Assembly: GCF_017104715.1 (NCBI RefSeq)
Contig: NZ_JAAGPI010000006.1
Location: 1-64,000 of the forward strand
Source: Burkholderia sp. Ac-20365
GTDB lineage: Bacteria; Pseudomonadota; Gammaproteobacteria; Burkholderiales; Burkholderiaceae
Direction: 5' to 3'
Length of the DNA stretch: 64,000 nucleotides
The notes beneath the pieces were generated by a model that was not told the origin of the DNA, searched no databases, and saw only the letters and a list, made by a program, of their open reading frames with translations. Both the position numbers and the translations under genes were made by a program. Numbering within the stretch: the stretch's first letter is position 1; every line of letters begins with the position of its first letter. Positions 8,379-18,730 of the stretch are shown piece after piece.

Positions 8379-9587
8379 TTAGAACTTGTGACGGATACCC
8401 AGGCTGATGATCTCTTGCGAGCTCGAAGCCGATTGCAGACCGTACGAACCAACCGATGCGCCTGCGTCGACAACCTGACCCGAGGTTGCATCGCGCTGAT
8501 GGCCGCTTGCGTGCTGGTAAGCGCCGATCAGGTACAGGTCGGTACGCTTCGACAGGTTGTAGTCGCCACCCAGCGAAACCTGGTGGTAGTTCGCCGACGT
8601 GTCGCCTGCGCCGTGCGTGTAGTTGTATGCCAGACCGACCAGCATTGCCGGCGTGATCTGATAGCCAGCGTATGCGCCTGCAACCTGATACTTCTCTTGC
8701 TCCGTAAAGCCCGAGAATGCGTCCGGCTTGTACTGCGCGAAGCTATAGCGGACGTTGAACGTGAACGGACCCGTTACGTACTGCGCAGCTGCCGACGAGA
8801 TCGTGATCGACTTGGCCGACTGGTATGCGCCGTTGATGTTCGAGCCATCGAACGTGCCGTCCGACGTCACGCCTGCGTTCCACGTGCCGCCCACATTTGC
8901 AGCCGTCACGCCGCGGCTTGCCAGCGTGTTGCCGTTGTCCATGCGGAAGTAGCCAGCTGCAACGCTGAACGGACCGCCGCTCCACGTTGCTGCGCCTGCG
9001 TACGACTGGCCAGCGCCCGTTGCGCCAGCAACGCCGCCCAGAGCGTACATGCCTTCGAACTGGAAGCCGCTCCACACCGGCGACACGTACTTGATTGCGT
9101 TGTTCGTACGCGAGCTGTTGTCGTTGTTGTCAACGTCGCCCGGCGTCGTGAACGTGCTGCCGAAGTAGTTATCAGCCGTCAGCGGCTGAACCAGGTCGAC
9201 CAGCGGGTCGTACTGGCGGCCAACCGTGAATGTACCGTACGCGTCATGCGTCACACCGACGTATGCCTGACGACCGAACAGCTTCGTGCCCGTGCCGTAC
9301 GAACCCATCTTGCCGTTGTTCGGGTTGAAGCCGCTTTCCAGTTGGAAGATTGCCTTCAGGCCACCGCCCAGGTCTTCCGTACCCTTCATGCCCCAGCGGC
9401 TGCCTTGCAGGTTACCCGCTGCGAGTTGCCACAGGTTGCTGTTCTGGTTCGGGCCCGTTTGAACGTTGTGAACGTACTGGATCGAGTCATCGATCAAGCC
9501 ATAAAGCGTCACGCTGCTCTGTGCATGTGCTGCGCCTGCAGCGCCGAGCAGTGCCAGCGAGAGCGTCGACAGTGCGATTCGTTTCAT
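8379..9587 (-). CDS. Gram-negative porin (OmpC-like, Burkholderia type)
   Basis: 402 residues. The signal peptide MKRIALSTLSLALLG...AHA precedes QSSVTLYGLIDDS, the hallmark mature start of Burkholderiales 16-strand general porins. The chain ends in IRHKF with the terminal phenylalanine needed for outer-membrane insertion. The ATG at 9587 is preferred over a GTG at 9599 because GGAGAA sits seven bases upstream of it. A good sigma-70-like promoter and a terminator frame it as a single-gene unit. It is expected to form trimeric diffusion channels for small hydrophilic solutes. It is one of four porins in this window. Confidence 0.93.
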   Translation of the reverse strand: MKRIALSTLSLALLGAAGAAHAQSSVTLYGLIDDSIQYVHNVQTGPNQNSNLWQLAAGNLQGSRWGMKGTEDLGGGLKAIFQLESGFNPNNGKMGSYGTGTKLFGRQAYVGVTHDAYGTFTVGRQYDPLVDLVQPLTADNYFGSTFTTPGDVDNNDNSSRTNNAIKYVSPVWSGFQFEGMYALGGVAGATGAGQSYAGAATWSGGPFSVAAGYFRMDNGNTLASRGVTAANVGGTWNAGVTSDGTFDGSNINGAYQSAKSITISSAAAQYVTGPFTFNVRYSFAQYKPDAFSGFTEQEKYQVAGAYAGYQITPAMLVGLAYNYTHGAGDTSANYHQVSLGGDYNLSKRTDLYLIGAYQHASGHQRDATSGQVVDAGASVGSYGLQSASSSQEIISLGIRHKF

Positions 9588-9668
9588 CCATTTCTCCACG
9601 CAGATGATTGGTTTTCGTTGTTGCGAAACGGAGAATAGCTCAGTGTCTCCAAGTGTAAGAACTGAAAA

Positions 9669-9696
9669 AAATTAAGGTGTATCGAAAAAGTGACAA
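9669..9696 (-). promoter_or_regulatory. Putative sigma-70 promoter of the porin gene
   Basis: On the minus strand TTGTCA (plus coordinates 9691-9696) is followed after 16 bases by TAATTT (9669-9674), leaving a leader of about 80 bases before the ATG. The surrounding AT-rich composition contrasts with the genome average, as expected of a strong porin promoter. Confidence 0.45.
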
Positions 9697-9984
9697 CCCG
9701 GTAGAAGCCTTATATCGTAAGGTTGTAGGCGATTGTTTCTGTTTTAGCAATATTGAATGCTTGACTATGCATTATTGTGCTTTTTATGACAGTGATCCGT
9801 GGGATCGGTACGAATTACACACGTTTGCGAAGGTCAAGCGTAAGAAAGTTGTCTAGTCGAATGCGGAAATTTCCGCTGCTGCATAAAGCAGCAATTCACG
9901 CTTGCAGGTCTCGACATTGACGATTCGGGTGGACAGGTTCTGCTGGATGTGATCGCCGCGTGCCGGCGTTGTTGTAGTAGACGC
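9697..9984. other. AT-rich intergenic region between the porin and YihY genes
   Basis: About 290 bases of unusually AT-rich sequence with no credible gene. It probably holds upstream activator sites for the porin promoter and the 3' end of the yihY transcript. A short minus-strand frame covering 9834-10049 overlaps the yihY end and is not supported. Confidence 0.4.
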
Positions 9985-11307
9985 TTAATGGTCTGCTTGA
10001 TCCGAATGCGGCGTTTCATTGCCATTCTGGCCGATGCGACGCCGCGCAAAAGCGGCTAGCGCCATCGCGGTGCTCGCCGCGATCAGCATCGATTCCCACG
10101 GATGCCGCCGCACGTAGCGGTCGGCCACGACGGCTCTGCGTTTCGCTTCGACGAGTGTTTGCGCGGCGGCGCGGGTCGCCTGCGTTTCGGCCTTGATGAC
10201 GGTCCTGCCGATCGCCACGGCCTTGCCGATGCCCGCATCGTGCTTCGCCGCGAGCCGCCTGGCCACCGACGCCCGCGCCACGGGAGGTTCGACGGGCTTG
10301 CCCGCGCTAGAAGCCGTCGGTCCGCGTACCGGGCCGCGCTTCGCGTCTGCCGCCACGGTCGATGCCGCCAGCGCCGAAGCCAGCATCGCGCGGCTGCCCG
10401 GCAGTGCGGCGGGCGCGAAACCCCACGCGCCACGCGGATCGTGCATGCGGCCGCGCGCGGCGGCGAACTCGGCGCCGAGCAGCAGCACGACAGCCGAGAA
10501 GTACAGCCACATCAGCAGGACCGCCAGCGATCCGGCCGCGCCGAACGAATTGGCCATCCCGGCGTGCGCAAGATAGAGCGCGAAGAGCTTCTTGCCCGCC
10601 GTGAACAGCGCGGCCGCCACCGTTCCGCCGACCAGCGCGTCGCGCCAGCGCACGGGCGCATCGGGCAGGAACTTGAGCAGCGCGGCGAACGCGAACCCGA
10701 GCACCATCCAGCCGACGGCCAGCTGCAGCAGGTTGCCGATCACCACATAGGGCGAATCGCCCCAGATCCAGTTGCCGATAAAGGTGATCGCCGTGTCGAG
10801 CACCAGCGACACGATCAGCAGAAAAGCGACGCCCAGCACGAGCCCAAACGAAATCAGCCGCACGCGCACCAGCGCCATCACGCTCGACGTGCGCGGCGCG
10901 ACGGACGGCCAGACGATATTGAGCGCGCTATTGAGCGACGAGAACGTCGCCGACGCGCCAATGGACAGCAGAACGAATGAGATGATCGCCGCGATAAAGC
11001 CCGAGCCGCCGCTGCGATGCGCGTTCTGCACGATGGTCGTGACGGCTGCCGCTGCGTCGTTGCCGAGCACGCTGTGCACCTGTCGGAAGAGTTCTCCTCG
11101 CGCGGCTTCCGCGCCGAAGAACCAGCCGGACACGGCGATCACCATCACGAGCGTCGGCGCGAGCGAGAACGCTGCATAGAACGCGATGCCCGCCGCCATC
11201 GCGGCGCAGCGGTTGTCGGCGAACTGCCGCAACGCGCCGACGGCCCACGACGCCTGCTTCTTCGCGGCCGTTTGCAACTTGTCGGCGGACAGTGAATCGA
11301 GTTCCAT
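9985..11307 (-). CDS. YihY/virulence factor BrkB family inner-membrane protein
   Basis: 440 residues beginning MELDSLSADKLQTAAKK behind AAGGACC. The core contains the family signature AAGIAFYAAFSLAPTLVMVIAV and about six hydrophobic segments (residues ~35-290), including SSVMALVRVRLISFGLVLGV and AVLLMWLYFSAVVLLLGAEF. The C-terminal ~130 residues are Ala/Arg-rich and end in a DUF883/ElaB-like stretch: an amphipathic helix, VRRHPWESMLIAASTAMALA and a basic tail. That points to a YihY domain joined to a membrane-anchor tail. The function of the family is unsettled, and the older RNase BN label is wrong. It is divergent from the formate dehydrogenase operon. Confidence 0.85.
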   Translation of the reverse strand: MELDSLSADKLQTAAKKQASWAVGALRQFADNRCAAMAAGIAFYAAFSLAPTLVMVIAVSGWFFGAEAARGELFRQVHSVLGNDAAAAVTTIVQNAHRSGGSGFIAAIISFVLLSIGASATFSSLNSALNIVWPSVAPRTSSVMALVRVRLISFGLVLGVAFLLIVSLVLDTAITFIGNWIWGDSPYVVIGNLLQLAVGWMVLGFAFAALLKFLPDAPVRWRDALVGGTVAAALFTAGKKLFALYLAHAGMANSFGAAGSLAVLLMWLYFSAVVLLLGAEFAAARGRMHDPRGAWGFAPAALPGSRAMLASALAASTVAADAKRGPVRGPTASSAGKPVEPPVARASVARRLAAKHDAGIGKAVAIGRTVIKAETQATRAAAQTLVEAKRRAVVADRYVRRHPWESMLIAASTAMALAAFARRRIGQNGNETPHSDQADH

Positions 11308-11572
11308 GACGGTCCTTCTTGACGAGGGTGTGACACAGCAGATGCGGGCGGATGCGCTTCGCATGACTCGCCGGTTCCATCGCGCGTGTGGCGGACACAT
11401 GCGACTGACAATCGTATTACGCAAACCACATGCCCATCTACCTATGCGGATACAACAAGGGCGAGTCATCGGGCATGAGGCGTGCAGCGGCCTGGCGTTC
11501 CCCTTTGCTTACGGCAGTCAGGAAACGACTTATACTTTTTTCACCTCCCCACAATTAGAACGAGAGGCGATC

Positions 11573-14500
11573 ATGTTGCAAATGTCCCGCCGTCAGTTTC
11601 TGAAGGTGACGGCAAGCACGCTTGCCGGTTCGAGCCTGGCCCTGATGGGCTTCTCGCCGGAACCCGCGCTCGCCGAAGTCCGACAGTACAAACTGGCTCG
11701 TACTACCGAAACGCGCAACACGTGTCCTTATTGCTCAGTCGGCTGCGGCATCCTGATGTATGGCCTCGGCGACGGTGCGAAGAACGCGACTGCCAGCATC
11801 ATCCATATTGAAGGCGACCCCGACCACCCGGTCAATCGCGGCACGCTGTGTCCGAAGGGGGCGAGCCTCATCGACTTCATTCACAGTCCCAGCCGTCTGA
11901 AGTATCCCGAGTATCGCGCCGCCGGGTCCGATCACTGGCAGCGAATATCGTGGGATGACGCGCTCGACCGCATTGCGAAGCTGATGAAGGAAGATCGCGA
12001 CGCGAACTTCATCGAGAAGACAGCGGACGGCAAGACGGTCAACCGCTGGCTGACCACGGGCATGCTTGCGGCGTCGGCGGCCAGCAACGAAGTTGGCTAT
12101 CTGACGCACAAGACCATGCGCAGCCTGGGCATGCTCGCGTTCGACAACCAGGCGCGTGTCTGACATGGCCCGACGGTGGCAGGTCTTGCCCCGACGTTTG
12201 GCCGTGGAGCGATGACGAACCATTGGGTCGACATCAAGAACGCGGACGTGATTCTGGTGATGGGCGGCAATTCGGCCGAGGCACACCCATGCGGTTTCAA
12301 ATGGGTGACTGAGGCGAAGGCGCACAACAAGGCGAAGCTGATGGTCGTCGATCCGCGTTTTACGCGCACGGCGTCCGTCGCTGACTTCTATGCGCCGATC
12401 CGCACGGGCACCGACATCGCGTTTCTGGGCGGCGTGATCAACTATCTGCTGACCAACGACAAGATCCAGCACGAGTACGTAACGAACTACACGGACTTTG
12501 CGTTCATCGTCCGTGAAGACTTCGCGTTCAACGACGGCATCTATTCCGGCTACGACGCGAAAGCCCGCAAGTACGACAAAACGACATGGGATTACGAGCG
12601 CGGCGACGACGGCTACGCGAAGGTCGACATGACGCTGCAGCATCCGCGTTGCGTGTACAACCTGCTCAAGCAGCATTATTCGCGCTATACGCCGGAGATG
12701 GTCGAGAAGACCTGCGGCACGCCGAAAGAGAAGTTCCTGCATGTGTGCGAGACGCTCGCGAGCACGGCCACGCCGGGCCGCGCGGGCACGATTCTCTACG
12801 CGCTCGGCTGGACGCAGCACTCCGTCGGCGCACAGATGATCCGCACGGGCGCGATGGTGCAGCTGCTGCTCGGCAATATCGGCATTTCGGGCGGCGGGAT
12901 GAATGCGTTGCGCGGCCACTCGAACATCCAGGGCCTGACGGATCTCGGGCTGCTGTCGAATTCGCTGCCTGGCTATATGACGTTGCCGAACGAGCCGGAA
13001 CAGGATTTCGAAGCCTACATCAAGAAGCGCGCCGCGCAGCCGCTGCGGCCGAACCAGCTGAGCTATTACCGGAACTACCGCGCGTTTTTCGTCAGCATGA
13101 TGAAGTCGTGGTGGGGGCCGGCCGCGACAGCCGAGAACAACTGGGGCTACGACTTCCTGCCGAAGCTCGACAAGCCCTACGACCTGATGCAGATGATCGA
13201 ATTGATGAATCAGGGCAAGGTCAACGGCTACATCGCGCAGGGCTTCAATCCGCTCGCGGCCGCGCCGAACAAGGCGAAGACCTCGGCGGGCCTGTCGAAG
13301 CTGAAGTGGCTCGTCATCATGGATCCGCTTGCGACGGAAACGTCGGAGTTCTGGAAGAACTACGGCGAATACAACGACGTCGATTCGTCGAAGATCCAGA
13401 CGGAAGTGTATCGGCTGCCGACCAACTGCTTCGCCGAAGAGCGTGGATCGCTGGTCAGTTCGAGCCGCGTGCTGCAATGGCACTGGCAAGGTGCACAGCC
13501 GCCGGATGAGGCGCGCAGCGACCTGGAGATCATGTCGGGCATCTTCCTGCGCATGCGCAAGGCGTACAAGGAGCAGGGCGGCAAGTATCCCGATCCGATC
13601 GTCAAACTCGACTGGCCTTACGCGAACCCCGAAAGCCCGACGCCCGAAGAGCTCGCGATGGAGTACAACGGCCGGGCGCTCGCGGATCTGCCCGATCCGA
13701 AAGACCCGACCAAGGTGCTTGTCAAGAAGGGCGACCAGCTGGCTGGCTTCGCGCAACTGAAGGACGACGGCACGACGACTTCGGGCTGCTGGATCTTCTG
13801 CGGTTCGTGGACCCAGGCTGGGAACCAGATGGGCCGGCGCGACAACAGCGACCCGACAGGTATCGGCCAGACCTTGAACTGGGCGTGGGCGTGGCCGGCG
13901 AACCGGCGCGTGCTGTACAACCGCGCGTCGTGCGACCTGAACGGCAAGCCGTTCGACCCGAAGCGCAAGCTGATCGCGTGGAACGGCACGAGCTGGAGCG
14001 GGCCCGACATTCCCGACTTCAAGCTCGACGAGCCGCCCGAGAACGGCATGAATCCGTTCATCATGAACGCCGAAGGTGTCGCGCGTTTCTTCGCGCGCGA
14101 TTCGATGAACGAAGGACCGTTCCCCGAGCACTACGAGCCGTTCGAGACGCCGCTCGGCTACAACACGTTTCATCCGAACAATCCGCTGGCGACGAACAAT
14201 CCGGGCGCGCGCGTGTTTCCCGACGATCGCGCGTCGTTTGGTAAGTCGCCGGAATTCCCGCATACGGGCACGACCTATCGTCTGACCGAACACTTCCACT
14301 TCTGGACGAAGCACGCACGTCTGAATTCGATCGTGCAGCCGCAGCAGTTCGTCGAGATTGGCGAAGACCTCGCGAAGGAGATCGGCGTGGTGGCGGGCGA
14401 TCGCGTGAAGGTGTCGAGCAAGCGGGGTTACATCGTCGCCGTGGCCGTCGTCACGAAGCGGATCAAGCCGCTGATGATCGACGGCAAGAAGGTGCAGACG

Positions 14501-14641
14501 GTGGGCATTCCGCTGCACTGGGGCTTCAAGGGGCTGACGAAACCGGGCTATATCACCAATACGTTGACGCCGGCCGTGGGCGACGGCAATTCGCAGACGC
14601 CTGAATCGAAGTCGTTCCTCGTAAAAATCGAGAAGGCATAG
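11573..14641 (+). CDS. fdnG: Formate dehydrogenase-N/O alpha subunit, selenocysteine-containing
   Basis: 1,022 residues when the in-frame TGA at 12161-12163 is read as selenocysteine 197; a stop there would give a useless 196-residue fragment. Sequence on both sides is continuous with FdnG/FdoG: [24 protein letters not shown] Tat signal SRRQFLK with ALA cleavage site is present, then a [4Fe-4S] motif CPYCSVGCG...GTLCPKG and the bis-MGD molybdopterin fold. The enzyme oxidises formate at the periplasmic face and passes electrons to the beta and gamma subunits encoded next. Length and Sec position match E. coli FdnG (about 1,015 residues, Sec196). GAGAGG precedes the ATG. Expression requires SelA, SelB and tRNA-Sec, all encoded downstream. 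Confidence 0.95.
12161..12200 (+). promoter_or_regulatory. Bacterial SECIS-like element with selenocysteine UGA
   Basis: The TGA at 12161-12163 is followed by a hairpin with stem GGCA (12178-12181) and TGCC (12187-12190) and apical loop GGTCT (12182-12186). The GGUCU loop and its distance of about 15 bases past UGA match the E. coli fdhF and fdnG elements bound by SelB. Confidence 0.85.
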
Positions 14642-14651
14642 GGGAGGCGCC

Positions 14652-15590
14652 ATGGCATTTCAATCTCTGGATATCAAGCGCCTTTCCGCGACCACCGTGC
14701 AGCCCACTTCGGTGCGGGAGCCGGTGACGGGCACGGTCGCGAAGCTGATCGACGTGACCAAGTGCATCGGCTGCAAGGCGTGTCAGACGGCGTGCATGGA
14801 GTGGAACGACCTGCGCGACGAAGTGGGGATCACGACGGGCGTCTACGACAACCCGCGCGATCTCAGCGAGCATTCGTGGACGGTGATGCGTTTCACGGAG
14901 TACGAGAACCCGAAAGGCGACCTCGAATGGCTGATCCGCAAGGACGGCTGCATGCACTGTGAAGATCCCGGTTGCCTGAAGGCATGTCCGTCGCCGGGTG
15001 CGATCGTGCAGTACACGAACGGCATCGTCGACTTCCATGAGGAAAACTGCATCGGCTGCGGCTATTGCATTGCGGGTTGTCCGTTCAATATTCCGCGGCT
15101 GTCGAAGGCGGATCATCGTGTTTATAAGTGCACGCTGTGTTCGGACCGCGTCGGCGTCGGCCAGGAACCGGCGTGCGTGAAGACCTGTCCGACGGGCGCG
15201 ATCGTGTTCGGCACCAAAGTGGACATGATCGAGCACGCGGAAGAGCGCATCGCGGATCTGAAAGAGCGCGGCTTCGAACACGCGGGCCTGTACAACCCGG
15301 AAGGCGTGGGCGGCACGCATGTGATGTACGTGCTGCATCACGCTGACAAGCCCTCGCTGTATCACGGCCTGCCCGACGATCCGCACATCAGCCCGTTCGT
15401 GAAGCTGTGGAAGGGCGTTGCGAAGCCGCTCGCCGTCGCGGCGATGGCGCTGACGGCGCTGGCAGGGTTCTTCCACTACACGCGCATCGGCCCGAACGAG
15501 GTCACGGAAGAAGACGAAGACGCCGCACGCAACGCCGCGCACGACATCCGCGAAAAGCGCGAGCACAAGCCCGAGGAGCCGGTCAAATGA
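14652..15590 (+). CDS. fdnH: Formate dehydrogenase beta (iron-sulfur) subunit
   Basis: 312 residues with four ferredoxin-type cysteine clusters: [38 protein letters not shown] and CTLCSDRVG...CVKTCP. A hydrophobic segment near residues 255-275 ([17 protein letters not shown]) anchors the C-terminus in the inner membrane, as in FdnH/FdoH. It relays electrons from the selenocysteine subunit to the cytochrome b subunit. The start lies 10 bases after the alpha stop with GGGAGG upstream. Its stop overlaps the next ATG (ATGA), so beta and gamma are translationally coupled. Confidence 0.95.
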   Translation: MAFQSLDIKRLSATTVQPTSVREPVTGTVAKLIDVTKCIGCKACQTACMEWNDLRDEVGITTGVYDNPRDLSEHSWTVMRFTEYENPKGDLEWLIRKDGCMHCEDPGCLKACPSPGAIVQYTNGIVDFHEENCIGCGYCIAGCPFNIPRLSKADHRVYKCTLCSDRVGVGQEPACVKTCPTGAIVFGTKVDMIEHAEERIADLKERGFEHAGLYNPEGVGGTHVMYVLHHADKPSLYHGLPDDPHISPFVKLWKGVAKPLAVAAMALTALAGFFHYTRIGPNEVTEEDEDAARNAAHDIREKREHKPEEPVK

Positions 15591-16219
15591 AACATCGACA
15601 TGACAACCCGGAACTGATCGTGCGCTATACGCCGAACGAGCGCACGAATCACTGGATCACGGCGATCAGCTTCGTATTGCTCGCGCTGTCGGGCCTCGCG
15701 CTGTTTCATCCGTCGATGTTCTGGCTCACCGCGTTGTTCGGCGGCGGGCAATGGACGCGCATTCTGCATCCGTTCGTCGGCATCGTGATGTTCGTGTCGT
15801 TCATGATCCTGGCGCTGCGTTTCTGGCATCACAACTATCTCGACGCCGACGATGTGCAATGGCTGCGCCAGATCAACGACGTGCTGACTAACCGCGAAGA
15901 CCGGTTGCCGGAAATCGGCAAGTACAACGCCGGGCAGAAGCTGCTGTTTTTCGTGCTGGTGCTGTGTCTGCTGATGTTGCTGCTGAGCGGCATCGTCATC
16001 TGGCGCGCGTATTTCGCGTTTTACTTCCCGATCGAAGTGGTGCGCATTGCGGCCGTGATTCACGCGATCAGTGCGTTCGTGCTGATCTGCAGCATCATCG
16101 TGCACATCTACGCGGCGATCTGGGTGAAAGGCTCGATTGGCGCGATGGTGCGCGGCACGGTGACGCTGGGCTGGGCGCGCAAGCATCATCCGAAGTGGTT
16201 CCGCGAAAGTATCAAGTGA
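15587..16219 (+). CDS. fdnI: Formate dehydrogenase gamma subunit (cytochrome b556)
   Basis: 210 residues with four membrane helices, about residues 22-42, 57-78, 115-135 and 150-172. Conserved haem-ligand histidines are expected in [20 protein letters not shown] and [10 protein letters not shown]. It matches the FdnI/FdoI family, which takes electrons from the Fe-S subunit to quinone at the cytoplasmic side. The start overlaps the beta stop. Downstream lies a strong hairpin and then fdhE. Confidence 0.94.
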   Translation: MKHRHDNPELIVRYTPNERTNHWITAISFVLLALSGLALFHPSMFWLTALFGGGQWTRILHPFVGIVMFVSFMILALRFWHHNYLDADDVQWLRQINDVLTNREDRLPEIGKYNAGQKLLFFVLVLCLLMLLLSGIVIWRAYFAFYFPIEVVRIAAVIHAISAFVLICSIIVHIYAAIWVKGSIGAMVRGTVTLGWARKHHPKWFRESIK

Positions 16220-16225
16220 CCTGTT

Positions 16226-16256
16226 CAACGCGCGCTGCCGGGGGTAGCGCGCGTTG
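16226..16256 (+). other. Strong inverted repeat between fdnI and fdhE
   Basis: Perfect 11-bp arms CAACGCGCGCT (16226-16236) and AGCGCGCGTTG (16246-16256) with a 9-base G-rich loop and no T-run behind. It could act as an RNA processing or stability element separating structural genes from fdhE-selAB, or as a factor-dependent terminator. Confidence 0.5.
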
Positions 16257-16317
16257 CCCGCGTATATCTGCTACTGTTGACGCCATCCAGTTTTCTGAAT
16301 GACAGGAACCTGAATTG

Positions 16318-17247
16318 GTGCAACGCATCCTCGAACCCGGCCAGATCGAATCGCTCGATCAATCCGCCATTCCCCGTCTGCGCATGCCGGAGCGCGCGAC
16401 ACTTTTCTCTACGCGCGCCGCGCGTCTTCGCCAGCTTGCGGGCGCAAGCCCGATCGGCGGCTATATCCGGCTGATGGCGGCGCTCGCCGACGCGCAGCAA
16501 CAGATGCTCGAGCAGATCGGCGCCGCGCTGCCCTCCGCTGAATCCATTGCCCTCGCGCAGCAGCATTCGATGCCGATCGCGCCCGCGAGCACGAGCGAAC
16601 GCGATCCGTTGTGGCGCGACGTATTGCAGCGCCTGCTCGATCGCGTCGAAGCGGCGGGACTGGTGACGCCGATGCTGGCCCGAGTGATCGACGGCTTGCG
16701 CGTCAAGAGCGCGGAAGAACTCGATGCGCTCGCCGATGCCGTCGTCGGACTGCGTTTCAACGAAGTCGAACCGGCGTCCGCGCCGTTCGTGATGGCCGCG
16801 CTGCAGGTCGTGTGGACCGACATCGCGAGCCGGCTCGACCCGCGCGACGTGCCGTATCTCGACACGCCCGGCGCGTGCCCGGTGTGCGGCACGCCGCCTG
16901 TTGCGAGCATCGTGCGCGTGGGCGGGCAATTTCAGGGCTATCGCTACGTGCAATGCGGGCTGTGTTCGACGGAAACGCACGTGGTGCGCGTCAAGTGCAC
17001 GAACTGCGATTCGACCAAAGGCATCGCGTATCACGGCATCGACGGCGGCAGTGAAGCGCTGAAGGCCGAATCGTGCGATGAGTGCCGCACGTATCGCAAG
17101 ATCGGCTATCAGGAGAAGGACTACGACTTCGAGCCGCTTGCCGACGATCTCGCGAGCCTCACGCTCGATCTTCTGATGAACGAAGCGGGTTATCGGCGCA
17201 GCAGCCCGAATCCGCTGCTGTGGCCGGAAGTGTCTTCGGACGGTTGA
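16318..17247 (+). CDS. fdhE: Formate dehydrogenase accessory protein FdhE
   Basis: 309 residues from a GTG; a TTG one codon earlier is the alternative, and AGGA at 16304-16307 serves either. The C-terminal half has the FdhE rubredoxin-like zinc or iron sites: CPVCGTPP, CGLCSTETH, CTNCDSTKG and CDECRTYRK. FdhE is required for activity of membrane formate dehydrogenases in E. coli and acts after assembly in the cytoplasm. It follows the structural genes and precedes selA, as in other proteobacterial fdn/fdo loci. No fdhD is present in the window. Confidence 0.92.
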   Translation: MQRILEPGQIESLDQSAIPRLRMPERATLFSTRAARLRQLAGASPIGGYIRLMAALADAQQQMLEQIGAALPSAESIALAQQHSMPIAPASTSERDPLWRDVLQRLLDRVEAAGLVTPMLARVIDGLRVKSAEELDALADAVVGLRFNEVEPASAPFVMAALQVVWTDIASRLDPRDVPYLDTPGACPVCGTPPVASIVRVGGQFQGYRYVQCGLCSTETHVVRVKCTNCDSTKGIAYHGIDGGSEALKAESCDECRTYRKIGYQEKDYDFEPLADDLASLTLDLLMNEAGYRRSSPNPLLWPEVSSDG

Positions 17248-17284
17248 GCCGTCGTCCTGACAATAGCGCGGGGAGAACACGAGC

Positions 17285-18730
17285 GTGAGCGAAGTGTCGG
17301 GGAACGAGTTGAGCAAAGACATGCGCGCGTCGCTGGCGCGCGTGCCGGCGGTCGAGCGTGTCGTGTCGTCGGCGGCTGCGCAGCCTCTGATCGGCGAATA
17401 CGGACGCACGCAGGTGGTCGATGCGATCCGCGCGGCAGCCGATGCACTCAGGCGCGAACTGCTCTCGGGCGCCGCGTTGGATGAACCGGTTAATTTCGAC
17501 GTGAAGCTCATCGACGACGCATCGCGTTCGCTCGCCGCGCGCGCGCGGCCCAACCTGCGCGCCGTGTTCAATCTCACCGGCACCGTGCTGCATACGAATC
17601 TCGGCCGCGCGCTGCTGCCCGACGAATCCGTGCGCGCGGTGGTCGAAGCGCTGACGCGGCCGATGAACCTGGAGTTCGATCTCGCCACGGGCAGCCGCGG
17701 CGATCGCGACGATCTGATCGATGACCTGATCGGCGAACTGACGGGCGCCGAGGCGGCGACAGTGGTCAACAACAACGCCGCCGCCGTGCTGCTGACGCTG
17801 TCGGCGCTCGCATCGAAGAAAGAAGTGGTCGTGTCGCGCGGTGAACTGGTCGAGATCGGCGGCGCGTTCCGCATTCCCGACATCATGTCGCGCGCGGGTG
17901 CGAAGCTGCGCGAGATCGGCACGACCAACCGCACGCATCTGAAGGATTACGACGAAGCGATCAACGCGCGCACCGCGCTGCTGATGAAGGTTCATTGCAG
18001 CAACTATGCAATCGAAGGCTTCACGAAAAGCGTTTCCGTCGATGAAGTCGCGCAGCTTGCGCACGCGCGCGGCCTGCCGATGGCCGTCGATCTCGGCAGC
18101 GGCACGCTCGTCGATCTCGCGCAGTTCGGCTTGCCGACCGAGCCGACCGTGCGCGAGACGGTCGAAGCCGGCGCCGATCTCGTCACGTTCAGCGGCGACA
18201 AGCTGCTGGGCGGGCCGCAAGCGGGGCTGATCGTCGGGCGCGCGGAGTTGATCCGCAAGATCAAGAAGCATCCCTTGAAACGTGCATTGCGCGTCGGCAA
18301 GCTGACGCTTGCGGCGCTCGAACCTGTTCTGCAGCTTTATCGTGCGCCTGAATTGTTGCGCGAGCGGCTCACGACCTTGCGTCTGCTGACGCGTCCCGCC
18401 GCCGACATGCAAGCGCAGGCGGAGCGCGTGCAAGCGGTATTGCAACGCGCGCTTGGCGACGCGTACAGCATGACAGCCGAGCCGATGATGAGCCAGATCG
18501 GCAGTGGTGCATTGCCTGTCGATCAGTTGCCGAGCTTTGGTCTTGTCCTTCGAAATGCGTCTGGCAAGCGCAGCGGGCGTGCGCTGTTGAAGCTCGAAGA
18601 AGCGCTGCGCGCATTGCCGCGCCCGGTGATTGGACGCATTGCCGATGACGCGCTGCGCCTCGATCTGCGCTGCCTCGAAGCCGCGGATGAAGCCGTGTTC
18701 GTCGCGCAATGCGCGGAGTTGCGCCTATGA
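17285..18730 (+). CDS. selA: L-seryl-tRNA(Sec) selenium transferase
   Basis: 481 residues from a GTG with GGGGAG upstream. SelA is a PLP enzyme that converts seryl-tRNA(Sec) to selenocysteinyl-tRNA(Sec) using selenophosphate. Visible family features are [18 protein letters not shown] near residue 95, [15 protein letters not shown], and the PLP lysine Lys306 in [17 protein letters not shown]. The family length is about 460-480. Its last bases overlap the selB start (ATGA), so the two are coupled. It belongs with the selenocysteine UGA in fdnG and the tRNA-Sec gene downstream. Confidence 0.96.
   Translation: MSEVSGNELSKDMRASLARVPAVERVVSSAAAQPLIGEYGRTQVVDAIRAAADALRRELLSGAALDEPVNFDVKLIDDASRSLAARARPNLRAVFNLTGTVLHTNLGRALLPDESVRAVVEALTRPMNLEFDLATGSRGDRDDLIDDLIGELTGAEAATVVNNNAAAVLLTLSALASKKEVVVSRGELVEIGGAFRIPDIMSRAGAKLREIGTTNRTHLKDYDEAINARTALLMKVHCSNYAIEGFTKSVSVDEVAQLAHARGLPMAVDLGSGTLVDLAQFGLPTEPTVRETVEAGADLVTFSGDKLLGGPQAGLIVGRAELIRKIKKHPLKRALRVGKLTLAALEPVLQLYRAPELLRERLTTLRLLTRPAADMQAQAERVQAVLQRALGDAYSMTAEPMMSQIGSGALPVDQLPSFGLVLRNASGKRSGRALLKLEEALRALPRPVIGRIADDALRLDLRCLEAADEAVFVAQCAELRL

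Noticed and set aside
8076..9638. 520-codon plus-strand frame opposite the porin
   Set aside because: Low-quality Arg/Cys/Val-rich translation; the minus strand has a clear porin with signal peptide and C-terminal phenylalanine.
12161..12163. Apparent nonsense mutation splitting fdnG into two frames
   Set aside because: The frame is preserved, flanking residues match the Sec site of FdnG/FdoG, a SECIS-like hairpin follows, and selA, selB and tRNA-Sec are downstream.
11735..14653. 972-codon open frame antisense to fdnG
   Set aside because: Long antisense frames are common in high-GC coding DNA; composition is Arg/His-rich and no domain or ribosome site is seen.
17159..18709. Antisense frame opposite selA
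   Set aside because: Shadow frame; the plus strand encodes a complete SelA with its PLP lysine.
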